DNA from: Flavobacteriales bacterium UBA7382
Lineage (GTDB): Bacteria > Bacteroidota > Bacteroidia > Flavobacteriales_D > Sanyastnellaceae
Assembly: GCA_002469765.1 (NCBI GenBank)
Contig: DKNS01000053.1
Location: 14,888 to 30,843 of the forward strand
Length of the DNA stretch: 15,956 bases
Direction: 5' to 3'
Positions within the stretch are counted from its first letter, which is position 1. Every line of letters begins with the position of its first letter. The notes below the pieces were generated by a model. The model was not told the origin of the DNA. It saw only the letters and a list, made by a program, of their open reading frames with translations, and made no database searches. This document shows positions 7,279-14,286 of the stretch, piece after piece. The position numbers and the translations under genes were made by a program.

Positions 7279-7286
7279 CGAAATTA
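7279..7286 (-). promoter_or_regulatory. Putative -7 box for panD, overlapping a stop codon
   Basis: On the minus strand TAATTTCG fits TAnnTTTG with one mismatch and ends 4 bases before the panD ATG. Its first three bases are the TAA stop of the OmpA-like gene. A TTG sits 16 bases upstream. Confidence 0.4.
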
Positions 7287-8624
7287 CTGCAGGGAAGGGA
7301 CCCAAATGACCTCCACCCTCCGGTTTAGGCCGTCACTCTCGCAACAAGGCTGTTTGCTGCCCAGCCACTCCAACTCCACCAACGTGGGACCCAAGTTCAA
7401 GCGCGCTTGCAACCACGTGGCCACGACTTCCGCCCTTTCGAGACTCAGGGCTTCGTTGGTCGCGGGAGAACCCGACGTGTCGGTGTGCCCCGTGACACGC
7501 CAACGGCCCGACCCTGGACCCTCCAAGTCGCCAAGCGCATTCACCCAAACCTCCAGAGCTTCCAAAGCTTCTGGGTTCAAATTGGACACTCCATGGTCAA
7601 ACTGAACCCACATGGCCGTGGACGCCGGCCAGGCGGAACCGTCTTCCGCGCGAGATCCCAACAAGCCTGCGAGCAAGTCCAGGGGGAGCATGGTGAACGT
7701 CCAGCCGCCTTCTGCCGACAACCCATAACGACGCACTTCAGCTCCGGAAGGGTCGCGCAGCACAGCCGTGAAGGTGGCCGTCGCGACGAGGCAGCCTGCC
7801 AGGCCCACCTTCCACACGTCTTCCATGTGCAGTCCATCCAAGGCAAGGCAAGGCCTGTCGCTTTGGGCCGCCAGCACTCCTTTCGACGTCCTAATCTCCA
7901 AGGCAGCATCCTCGCACTGCGGATCTTCCAAGCACAACGTCCAGCCAGTTGCGAGGCTCTTCACCCTGTTGTACCCCGTCCACGGCACCACCTTCAGCGT
8001 CGCTTCATCCTCTTGCTGCACCGTCACCCAACGCAGGTTGGGTCCAGCCTCATGCAACCCCACCGCGTGAACGTAAGGCAGCCCGTCCAGATCCATGCGG
8101 TCGGCTCGAAGCCATTGTTTGGCCGCCAAAGCACGGTGCAGGTGAAAACGGCCTTCCACTCGACTGGCGTAGACCAAGTCGGCCCCCAACCATCCCGGAA
8201 AAACCTCGTCGTGGATGGTGTTCAGCCCATCCAAGGGCATGGGCGTGGACCACGCATCATCTTCTCCGCGGTAAGACAAGAACAAATCCAGATGATCAGC
8301 CCCTTTACGGACCGCGGCCATCACGGCCATAGGTCGATCTGGATGCATGGCCACATGCTGGAGATGACCGAGAGACGACCACGACGGCGCACGAAACGGG
8401 ACGAGCCGCTCAAGCCGAAGTGGTCCGCCTAGCTGAGGGGCAGAGTGCAAGGTCCAGGATTCGGCCAAAGACGCTGTCCAATCCAGGGTGCCATCAAGGG
8501 TGGTCAAATACACCCGCTCTCCGTCGCCTCCCACCACAGCCGCGTGGTGGTCCAAATGCCAACCCTGGCTGAATGCGACGCCCGCCGACAAAACGAACCA
8601 TGCGCAGCACGTAAGCCTCCGCAT
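7284..8624 (-). CDS. OmpA-family outer-membrane protein with propeller-like N-terminal half
   Basis: The 446-residue product starts with a signal peptide (MRRLTCCAWFVLSAGVAFSQ, cleavage likely after residue 20). Residues ~85-170 read like WD40/PD40 beta-propeller blades (LFLSYRGEDDAWSTPMPLDG, then DEVFPGWLGADLVYASR). The C-terminal ~100 residues are an OmpA-type peptidoglycan-binding domain: GHTDTSGSPATNEALSLERA (379-398) with the binding Asp382 and Arg397, ending NRRVEVIW (434-441). This resembles the propeller-plus-OmpA part of PorE-type Bacteroidota proteins but lacks an obvious TPR region, so a role in anchoring an envelope complex is inferred only. Start at ATG 8624 shares a base with the stop of the upstream gene (TGATG); an ATG at 8645 would add residues before the signal peptide and is rejected. 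Cysteine pair CC at 427-428 is unusual for the domain. Confidence 0.75.
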   Translation of the reverse strand: MRRLTCCAWFVLSAGVAFSQGWHLDHHAAVVGGDGERVYLTTLDGTLDWTASLAESWTLHSAPQLGGPLRLERLVPFRAPSWSSLGHLQHVAMHPDRPMAVMAAVRKGADHLDLFLSYRGEDDAWSTPMPLDGLNTIHDEVFPGWLGADLVYASRVEGRFHLHRALAAKQWLRADRMDLDGLPYVHAVGLHEAGPNLRWVTVQQEDEATLKVVPWTGYNRVKSLATGWTLCLEDPQCEDAALEIRTSKGVLAAQSDRPCLALDGLHMEDVWKVGLAGCLVATATFTAVLRDPSGAEVRRYGLSAEGGWTFTMLPLDLLAGLLGSRAEDGSAWPASTAMWVQFDHGVSNLNPEALEALEVWVNALGDLEGPGSGRWRVTGHTDTSGSPATNEALSLERAEVVATWLQARLNLGPTLVELEWLGSKQPCCESDGLNRRVEVIWVPSLQ

Positions 8625-9202
8625 CAGGACTGGGGTTGCCGCCATAAGGTTTGAGCTTGTTGTGCTTCCTCATACCACGCCTCCCCAAACCGTCTCACAA
8701 GCGCGTCTTGGCAAAAGTCCAGCACAGTGATTTTCTCCGCCTTGCCGCAAAGACGCGCCGCCTCGCAGATGTCCCACTGGTGGTAGTTGAGGGCGGTGAA
8801 GTCGAGCAGTTCCTTGACGCGAATGGGATAGAGGTGGCAACTGATGGGCTTACGCCACTGGGTCTTCCCCTCGAAATAGGCGCGTTCCAGCCCGCATTTG
8901 GCCGTGCCGTCGCCGTCGAACACCGTGAATGCGCACTCTTTGCCTCCCACCAAGGGGGTGACCAAATCGCCGTCCGCGTCCCTCACCGCCATGCCTTGTT
9001 CCTCCACGGCCTTCCGTCCCGCCTCCGGCAACAAGGGTGCCACATGTGGCCAAGCTTCTTCCAACTGTCCCACTTCGGATTGGGTAAGTGGGGCGCCGCT
9101 GTCGCCCTTTACACAACACGCCCCTTTGCACGCGGCCAAATCGCACGCGAAATGGGCCTCAAACACATCTTCACTAAGCAGGGCGTTGCCAATCCGGATC
9201 AT
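8624..9202 (-). CDS. DUF3109 cysteine-rich protein
   Basis: This 192-residue protein belongs to the DUF3109 family common in Bacteroidota; function is unknown. It has ten cysteines (20, 25, 29, 30, 90, 103, 122, 146, 152, 164), including CDLAACKGACC near the N-terminus and KPISCHLYPIRV (118-129), a pattern like that of YkgJ-type proteins proposed to bind zinc or an Fe-S cluster; metal binding here is inferred. The start at 9202 gives MIRIGNALLSEDVFEAHFAC, the family N-terminus. An in-frame ATG at 9238 would add 12 residues but would overlap the divergent gene's start, and a promoter-like box lies between the two. It is the first gene of the minus-strand block and is joined to the OmpA-like gene by a TGATG junction. 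Confidence 0.85.
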   Translation of the reverse strand: MIRIGNALLSEDVFEAHFACDLAACKGACCVKGDSGAPLTQSEVGQLEEAWPHVAPLLPEAGRKAVEEQGMAVRDADGDLVTPLVGGKECAFTVFDGDGTAKCGLERAYFEGKTQWRKPISCHLYPIRVKELLDFTALNYHQWDICEAARLCGKAEKITVLDFCQDALVRRFGEAWYEEAQQAQTLWRQPQS

Positions 9203-9207
9203 CCAAG

Positions 9208-9215
9208 CGAAGGTA
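9208..9215 (-). promoter_or_regulatory. Putative -7 box for the DUF3109 operon
   Basis: On the minus strand TACCTTCG, one mismatch from TAnnTTTG, ends 5 bases before the ATG at 9202. It supports that start over the longer one and predicts a leader of about 2 bases. Confidence 0.4.
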
Positions 9216-9224
9216 GCGTGAACG

Positions 9225-9232
9225 TACCTTTC
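9225..9232 (+). promoter_or_regulatory. Putative -7 box for the flippase-cystathionine-KMO operon
   Basis: TACCTTTC, one mismatch from TAnnTTTG, ends 4 bases before the ATG at 9237. It lies 9 bp from the oppositely directed DUF3109 box, forming a rough dyad CGAAGGTA-9-TACCTTTC. Confidence 0.4.
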
Positions 9233-9236
9233 TGAC

Positions 9237-10373
9237 ATGGCCCCGACGACGCCCCTTCACTCCCCGTCCAACGACGAAGCCGCGCGCGTCGCCAGGCATC
9301 GTCAAGCCGAGAATTGGCTGCAACCCGCGCGCATTCGTCGACTCATTTCATGGACCGTGGGCCTGACGGCCTTGTGGATCGGGTGGACGGTTTCGCAAAC
9401 GGGAGATTGGTCTGGCCTGGCCGAATTGCCTTGGAACGGCTCATGGCTGGGCATCGCCATGGTCCTTGCCGTGCTCCGAGATTTGGGCTACGTGTGGCGC
9501 CTTCACTTGTTGTCCGACGGACTCATGGGCATGCGACGTACGGTGTCTGGAATCTTGCTCTGGGAGCTCTCTTCCGCCCTCACCCCTTCGGTGGTGGGGG
9601 GCAGCGCCGTCGCCACATTCATTCTGAACCGAAACGGACTGAACTGGGGGCGGAGCTTGGCCACGGTCATGGCCACCGCCTTGTTGGACGAGCTGTTCTT
9701 TTTGGCGGCCGTTCTGATGGTGTCCGTGGCCGTGGGCTGGGACGCGTTCCTGCCGGCGTCGGCGTCCTGGATTGAGGGGTCTATCCCCGTTATTTTTGGC
9801 GGCGGGGTGGCGTTCATGGCCAGCCTTGCCGTGCTCCTGTCGTCAGCCTTGTTTTGGGCCCCTGACCAAACCCACCGCGCCCTCCTCCACCTGTCCTCGC
9901 GCCCTTGGATGTCGCGTTGGGCGAAAGCGACCAAATCGTTCGCCGGCGACTTGAACGTGGCCTCGAGAGGCTTGCGCAGCATGTCGCGGACCACGTGGTG
10001 CGCCGCCGCCTGCGCCACAGCACTCAGCTGGACGGCCCGGTTCCTGACCTTGAATGCGGTGTTGCTTGCGTTTGTGGCTCCGGTCATGGATTGGATGGAA
10101 GTGTCGCAATTCGACATCTGGGCAAGACAGCTGTCGCTTTGGACGGTGATGCTCGTCAGCCCAACCCCTGGCTCGGCCGGACTGGCTGAATTGGCCTTGC
10201 CGACGTTTTTGACGGGCTTGCTCCCCTTGGTACTGGCTCCGACAGCCTGGACGGCACTTGTGTTGGTCTGGAGATTGCTCACGTACCACCTGTATGTGCT
10301 GTTGGGGGCCATAACCTTGCCGGTTTGGTTGAAACAAACTGGTGTCCCCTCTCGTACCTTTCGAAACCCATGA
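9237..10373 (+). CDS. Flippase-like integral membrane protein (LPG synthase TM-domain family), second copy
   Basis: A 378-residue polytopic membrane protein with a ~35-residue basic cytosolic N-terminus followed by about seven or eight hydrophobic segments (near 37-53, 68-82, 104-130, 140-168, 183-208, 255-284, 298-308, 325-365). Family motifs: AVLRDLGYVWRL (78-89), WELSSALTPSVVGGSA (109-124), LLDELFF (149-155), SPTPGSAGLAE (308-318) and WRLLTYH (345-351). It is only distantly similar to the copy at 5962-6927; here the re-entrant PxPG motif is SPTPGSAG rather than PAPGGIG. Lipid or glycolipid transport is the family expectation, substrate unknown. Its stop overlaps the start of the cystathionine gene (ATGA), so it heads a four-gene operon whose other members are metabolic. 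Confidence 0.85.
   Translation: MAPTTPLHSPSNDEAARVARHRQAENWLQPARIRRLISWTVGLTALWIGWTVSQTGDWSGLAELPWNGSWLGIAMVLAVLRDLGYVWRLHLLSDGLMGMRRTVSGILLWELSSALTPSVVGGSAVATFILNRNGLNWGRSLATVMATALLDELFFLAAVLMVSVAVGWDAFLPASASWIEGSIPVIFGGGVAFMASLAVLLSSALFWAPDQTHRALLHLSSRPWMSRWAKATKSFAGDLNVASRGLRSMSRTTWCAAACATALSWTARFLTLNAVLLAFVAPVMDWMEVSQFDIWARQLSLWTVMLVSPTPGSAGLAELALPTFLTGLLPLVLAPTAWTALVLVWRLLTYHLYVLLGAITLPVWLKQTGVPSRTFRNP
10355..10362 (+). promoter_or_regulatory. Putative internal -7 box for the cystathionine gene
   Basis: TACCTTTC followed by G, the same octamer as at 9225, lies inside the last codons of the membrane-protein gene and ends 7 bases before the ATG at 10370. A TTG at 10329-10331 is 23 bases upstream. 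It may allow the downstream genes to be expressed separately. Confidence 0.35.
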
Positions 10374-11551
10374 GCGACATCCCCAACACCCCAGGACGCG
10401 GCACCCTCGCAGTGCACGCAGGCGTGGAACCGGACCCCACCACCGGAGCCATCATGACCCCCGTTTACATGACGTCCACGTACGTTCAGGACGGCGTAGG
10501 CAACCACAAAGGCTACGAGTATTCCCGCACCCACAACCCAACCCGCACCGCGTTGCAGAACGCCTTCGCCGCCCTGGAGCACGGCAAGCACGGGTTTTCA
10601 TTCGCCTCAGGCCTGGCCGCAATGGACACCGTGCTGAAGACGCTGAAGCCCGGGGACGAGGTGATCAGCACCAACGACCTCTACGGAGGCAGCTACCGCC
10701 TGTTTACCACCGTGTTCGCCCATTACGGCATCACCTTCCACTTCGTCGATTTCAGCGACCTCGAAGCCGTGAAAGCCGTCCTGAACGAGCACACACGCAT
10801 GGTGTGGATTGAAACACCCACCAACCCCATGATGCAAATCACGGACATCTCCGCAGTGTCGAGCCTGGTGAAAGGCACTGAGGCACGTGTGGTGGTGGAC
10901 AACACGTTCGCCTCTCCCATGCTTCAGAACCCCTTGAACCTTGGGGCTGACATGGTGATGCACAGCGTGACCAAATACCTCGGCGGCCACTCCGATGTGG
11001 TGATGGGCTGCTTGGTGACGTCAGACGATGCCTGGGCAGAACAAATCGGCACCCTCCAAAACTCATGTGGTGCGGTGTCCGGACCGATGGATTGCTTCTT
11101 GGTCCTTCGCGGACTCAAGACCCTGCACCTGCGCATGCAGCGACACTGTGAAAACGGCGAGGCCGTGGCGCGGCATTTGGCCAAACATCCGGCCATTTCC
11201 AAGGTGCATTGGCCGGGTTTTGAAGACCATCCTGGACACGACGTCGCGGCGCGACAAATGCATGGCTTCGGAGGCATGGTGGCGTTCACCCTGGCGGACG
11301 ACAACCTCGAGACAGCCAAGGCCGTGGTGGCCAGCACCAAGCTGTTCACCTTGGCCGAATCCTTGGGCGGCGTGGAAAGCCTGATTGGCCACCCCGCCAC
11401 GATGACCCACGCAAGCATCCCCAAAGAGGTGCGTGAAAAAACTGGCGTCACGGACGGGTTGATTCGCCTAAGCGTTGGGGTTGAAGACGCCACGGATTTG
11501 CTCACTGACTTAGACCAGGCATTGGCCGTAGCGACAGCCGGCCGTGGCTGA
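10370..11551 (+). CDS. metB: Cystathionine gamma-synthase/gamma-lyase (PLP enzyme)
   Basis: This 393-residue protein is a Cys/Met-metabolism PLP-dependent enzyme acting in trans-sulfuration: either joining cysteine to an activated homoserine or cleaving cystathionine. Sequence alone does not settle synthase versus lyase, so the symbol is provisional. Seen: EYSRTHNPTR (50-59, phosphate-binding Tyr/Arg from the neighbouring subunit), FASGLAAM (78-85), DLYGGSYR (103-110), ETPTNPMMQITDI (148-160), VVDNTFASP (175-183), the PLP lysine K202 in SVTKYLGGHSD, and the C-terminal SLGGVESLIGHPATMTHA block with RLSVGVED. ATG 10370 is chosen because the family begins with a short leader before GTLAVHAG; an upstream ATG at 10325 only adds residues encoded within the previous gene. 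KMO starts one base after its stop. Confidence 0.92.
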   Translation: MSDIPNTPGRGTLAVHAGVEPDPTTGAIMTPVYMTSTYVQDGVGNHKGYEYSRTHNPTRTALQNAFAALEHGKHGFSFASGLAAMDTVLKTLKPGDEVISTNDLYGGSYRLFTTVFAHYGITFHFVDFSDLEAVKAVLNEHTRMVWIETPTNPMMQITDISAVSSLVKGTEARVVVDNTFASPMLQNPLNLGADMVMHSVTKYLGGHSDVVMGCLVTSDDAWAEQIGTLQNSCGAVSGPMDCFLVLRGLKTLHLRMQRHCENGEAVARHLAKHPAISKVHWPGFEDHPGHDVAARQMHGFGGMVAFTLADDNLETAKAVVASTKLFTLAESLGGVESLIGHPATMTHASIPKEVREKTGVTDGLIRLSVGVEDATDLLTDLDQALAVATAGRG

Positions 11552-11552
11552 G

Positions 11553-12902
11553 ATGGCCGTGGTCGGTGCCGGACTTGTCGGCAGCTTGTGGGCGCGCATG
11601 TTGGGCAACCGCGGCCACGAGGTGGTCGTCTATGAACGTCGTCCAGACCCCCGCAACCTCAAGTTGTCTGCGGGGCGTAGCATCAACTTGGCCTTGAGCG
11701 ACCGGGGCTGGAAAGCCCTGGAATTGGCCGGTGTGGCCGACGCGGTGCGTGAGATTGCCTTGCCCATCACCGGGCGACGCATGCACGCGGTCGATGGCAC
11801 CCGCACCTACCAGCCCTACGGCATGGAAGGGCAATGCATCTACTCAGTGTCGCGCGCCGGACTCAACCGCATTCTTGTGGAGTGCGCCGAGGCCATTCCC
11901 AACGTTCGGTTTGCGTTTGACCACAAGAGCCTCGGCTACACGCGCGGGGATGACGGTGTGACCCTGCACTTGGAACATCACAATTCACCCCTCGACGTGA
12001 AGGTGGAACGAATGTTCGGGACCGACGGCGCATTCAGCGCCATACGCGGCCGCATGGCACGGAACGACCGTTTCGATTTCGAGCAACGTTACCTGCCCCA
12101 CGGCTACAAGGAAGTGCCCATGCTTCCAGGTGTCGATGGGGACTTCCAAATGGAGGCCGACGGGTTGCACATCTGGCCACGTGGCCACTTCATGTTGATG
12201 GCCCTGCCCAATCCGGATAAAACGTTCACGTGCACGTTGTTTGGGCCTTATGACGGACCTGATGGGCTTGACACTTTGACGGACGACGACAGCGTGCAAG
12301 AGTTCTTCAATACGCATTTCTCGGACGTGGTGCCCTTGCTGCCCAACCTCACGGAAGATTGGAAAATCCACCCTGTGTCGTCGTTGGTGATGATCCGATG
12401 CAACCCTTGGAACGACGGCGATCAAGTGGCCCTCATGGGCGACGCTTCGCACGCGATTGTGCCGTTTTACGGGCAAGGCATGAACAGCGGCATGGAAGAT
12501 TGCACCGTGCTCGACGGATTGATGGAAGTCCACGAAAAATGGGGCGACATCATGTCGGAGTACACCCGGCTTCGGAAACCTGCAGGCGACGGCATCATGG
12601 AACTCGCACTCCAGAATTACATCGAAATGCGGGACCTCACGGGCGACCCCCGGTTCTTGCTCCAAAAGAAGTTGGAGGCCCGGCTCCAAAAAGCGCATCC
12701 TAAGGCCTGGTTGCCCCTCTATTCGTTGGTCACCTTCAGCCACACCCCATACCACGAAGCCTTGCAACGCGGACGCCTCCAACAGCAAGCCATGGAGACG
12801 GTTCTAGATTCACCCCATGCATGGGGAAATTTCGAAGACGACCGTTGGATGGCCCCTGTCTTGGAAACGCTCGACGCGTTGATCCAAGCCCCACAAACAT
12901 GA
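11553..12902 (+). CDS. kmo: Kynurenine 3-monooxygenase
   Basis: KMO is an FAD- and NADPH-dependent hydroxylase turning L-kynurenine into 3-hydroxykynurenine, in tryptophan breakdown or the kynurenine route to NAD. The 449-residue product has the FAD-binding VGAGLVGS near the N-terminus (4-11), YERRPD (27-32), GRSINLALSDRGWKALE (41-57), YSVSRAGLN (97-105), and GDASHAIVPFYGQGMNSGMED (from 296), plus NYIEMRD (355-361) and RFLLQKKLE (367-375), all typical of KMO rather than other aromatic hydroxylases. The hydrophobic C-terminal anchor of animal KMO is absent, as in other bacteria. ATG 11553 follows the previous stop by one base; an in-frame GTG at 11544 would overlap that gene. The other kynurenine-pathway genes are not in the window. 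Its stop overlaps the next start (ATGA). Confidence 0.95.
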   Translation: MAVVGAGLVGSLWARMLGNRGHEVVVYERRPDPRNLKLSAGRSINLALSDRGWKALELAGVADAVREIALPITGRRMHAVDGTRTYQPYGMEGQCIYSVSRAGLNRILVECAEAIPNVRFAFDHKSLGYTRGDDGVTLHLEHHNSPLDVKVERMFGTDGAFSAIRGRMARNDRFDFEQRYLPHGYKEVPMLPGVDGDFQMEADGLHIWPRGHFMLMALPNPDKTFTCTLFGPYDGPDGLDTLTDDDSVQEFFNTHFSDVVPLLPNLTEDWKIHPVSSLVMIRCNPWNDGDQVALMGDASHAIVPFYGQGMNSGMEDCTVLDGLMEVHEKWGDIMSEYTRLRKPAGDGIMELALQNYIEMRDLTGDPRFLLQKKLEARLQKAHPKAWLPLYSLVTFSHTPYHEALQRGRLQQQAMETVLDSPHAWGNFEDDRWMAPVLETLDALIQAPQT

Positions 12903-13858
12903 AGGGAGGTTGGATCGCCTTGACCTTGTCCTTCTGCATCCTGACGGGATGGGGCCAGGGCGTTTGGGACGACCCATTTGAGAGCACACGAAAAACACAC
13001 GACACCAAGGCATGGACGCTGTCCGCGGGCACCAACCATTTCCATGCCGTGCCCACTTCTTGGAATTCAAGCTGGGTGCTCAACCACGGCACAGCAGCAG
13101 CCCCCAAACTGGACACCTTGCACAACGGGCTCTGGACCTCGTTGCCGTCCACCCAATGGCGGGTGGGCCTCGGCCACCTCTGGATGCTGGAGGACCGATT
13201 GTGGTCGGACCGCCTCCACGTGGACGTAGGCGTCTCCCGAACAGTGAAGCAGGAGCAATTCCTCGGCAGGGTCAAGGAAGTCAACGGCACCGATTCAGTC
13301 CTTGTGGTCGTGGAAGAACTCCTCTTGCACGAAGGGCAATCCTGGGCGTTGGATGGCCAAATCCACCTTCTGAGTGCAGTGGCCACGGGACCTGACGGGT
13401 TCGTGGAATGGAGCACGGGCGTTCGTGCCGCGTGGATCTTCCAGCAACAGACCGACACCCTGGCGCCGATTTTTTTCACCCCGGCCACTTTGCCGGCGTG
13501 GCATGTCGCTTGGACGGCCGGCGTGGGTGTCGGGTTCAAGGTGTACCGCGGCCGCATGCTCCGCCTGCATGTGGAAGCCGACTGGCTGCAGTTGGCGCAA
13601 GCCCGCACACCAGACGTGGTCAGGGTGGTGGACGCCGACGTGCGCGGTCTGAATTGGATGCAAGGTGGGTACCGACCGTGGCGCGTGACGCTCACACATG
13701 ATCTGTTTCGGAGAAAGCCTGCGGAGAGTTGCGCCAACCCCACGAGGAGCGAGGCGTCCAAAACGCTGTTTGACCCCAAAAAGATGAAAGGCGGCAAAAA
13801 AGCCAAGTCCAAAGGCTTCAAGAAGGCCTTGGAGGAGCGGGAAGATTGGCTGGATTGA
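12899..13858 (+). CDS. Exported protein of unknown function with Lys-rich C-terminal tail
   Basis: I do not recognise this 319-residue protein. It begins with a clear signal peptide (MKGGWIALTLSFCILTGWGQ, about 20 residues). The mature part has many alternating hydrophobic strands, aromatic residues and repeated Gly (WRVGLGHLWMLEDRLWSDRL, HVDVGVSRTV, STGVRAAWIFQQ, WTAGVGVGFKVYRGRMLRLH), which would suit an outer-membrane or periplasmic beta-rich protein, perhaps a small barrel. The last ~29 residues change character: KKMKGGKKAKSKGFKKALEE, strongly basic then acidic. The ATG at 12899 overlaps the KMO stop as ATGA and yields the signal peptide; the open frame upstream of it lies inside KMO. Its stop (TGA) touches the stop of the convergent epimerase gene with no base between. 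Any link to kynurenine or sulfur metabolism is unsupported beyond operon position. Confidence 0.75.
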   Translation: MKGGWIALTLSFCILTGWGQGVWDDPFESTRKTHDTKAWTLSAGTNHFHAVPTSWNSSWVLNHGTAAAPKLDTLHNGLWTSLPSTQWRVGLGHLWMLEDRLWSDRLHVDVGVSRTVKQEQFLGRVKEVNGTDSVLVVVEELLLHEGQSWALDGQIHLLSAVATGPDGFVEWSTGVRAAWIFQQQTDTLAPIFFTPATLPAWHVAWTAGVGVGFKVYRGRMLRLHVEADWLQLAQARTPDVVRVVDADVRGLNWMQGGYRPWRVTLTHDLFRRKPAESCANPTRSEASKTLFDPKKMKGGKKAKSKGFKKALEEREDWLD

Positions 13859-14257
13859 TCAGCCGCGTTCTTCACACAATTCCACAAGCACCTTGGCTGT
13901 GTCCGAGGGATGCAAGAAGGCGATGCGCTTGTTGTCAGCCCCGTCCTTGGGTCCTGAAATGACGCGGTAACCCTCCTGCTCCAGACGCGCCATTTCCGCC
14001 TCGAGGTCGTCCACCAAGAACGCCACATGGTGCAACCCGGGGCCGCGCTTGGCGATGTGCCGGCCGATGGGGCCGTCGTCGGTGGTCGATTCGAGCAATT
14101 CCACCTTGCTGTCACCGGTTTGGAAAAAGGACGTGATCACGCCTTCGTCCGCGACTTCCTCCCGTTTGTATGGCTTGACATTCAGGACATCTTCAAAGAT
14201 TTTCTCGGCCGAGGCCAAATCGGCCACAGCAATGCCCAAGTGTTCGAGTCGCTTCAT
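13859..14257 (-). CDS. mce: Methylmalonyl-CoA epimerase
   Basis: This 132-residue VOC/glyoxalase-fold protein interconverts (R)- and (S)-methylmalonyl-CoA, the step between propionyl-CoA carboxylase and methylmalonyl-CoA mutase. It starts MKRLEHLGIAVADL and carries the expected metal ligands: H6 in EHLGIAV, H77 in GLHHVAF, E126 in VLVELC, with a fourth from the KVELLE region (about 46-56). KRIAFLHP (110-117) is a further family signature. Length is normal for the family. It is a single-gene unit: divergent from the SDR gene across 34 bp at its 5' end and abutting the convergent exported-protein gene at its 3' end. Confidence 0.93.
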   Translation of the reverse strand: MKRLEHLGIAVADLASAEKIFEDVLNVKPYKREEVADEGVITSFFQTGDSKVELLESTTDDGPIGRHIAKRGPGLHHVAFLVDDLEAEMARLEQEGYRVISGPKDGADNKRIAFLHPSDTAKVLVELCEERG

Positions 14258-14261
14258 TCTG

Positions 14262-14269
14262 CCAAATTA
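14262..14269 (-). promoter_or_regulatory. Putative -7 box for the epimerase gene
   Basis: On the minus strand TAATTTGG, a seven-base match to TAnnTTT plus G, ends 4 bases before the ATG at 14257, so the transcript would start at about the ATG. Confidence 0.45.
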
Positions 14270-14278
14270 GGCCTGAGC

Positions 14279-14286
14279 TACCTTTG
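14279..14286 (+). promoter_or_regulatory. Putative -7 box for the SDR gene
   Basis: TACCTTTG, an exact match to TAnnTTTG, ends 5 bases before the ATG at 14292 and lies 9 bp from the oppositely directed epimerase box. Confidence 0.5.

Noticed and set aside
7407..8432. 341-codon plus-strand open frame opposite the OmpA-like gene
   Set aside because: His/Arg/Gln-rich shadow; the minus frame has a signal peptide and OmpA motifs.
9203..9238. 12-residue N-terminal extension of the DUF3109 protein from an ATG at 9238
   Set aside because: The family starts at MIRIGNALLS, a promoter-like box lies within the extension, and it would overlap the divergent gene's start.
10325..10369. Extended start for the cystathionine enzyme
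   Set aside because: Added residues are encoded inside the conserved previous gene and do not match the family; ATG 10370 gives an ATGA junction.
12736..14115. 459-codon minus-strand open frame opposite the exported protein and in another frame of the epimerase gene
   Set aside because: Ser/Arg/Pro-rich without domains; the epimerase frame on the same strand has clear family motifs.
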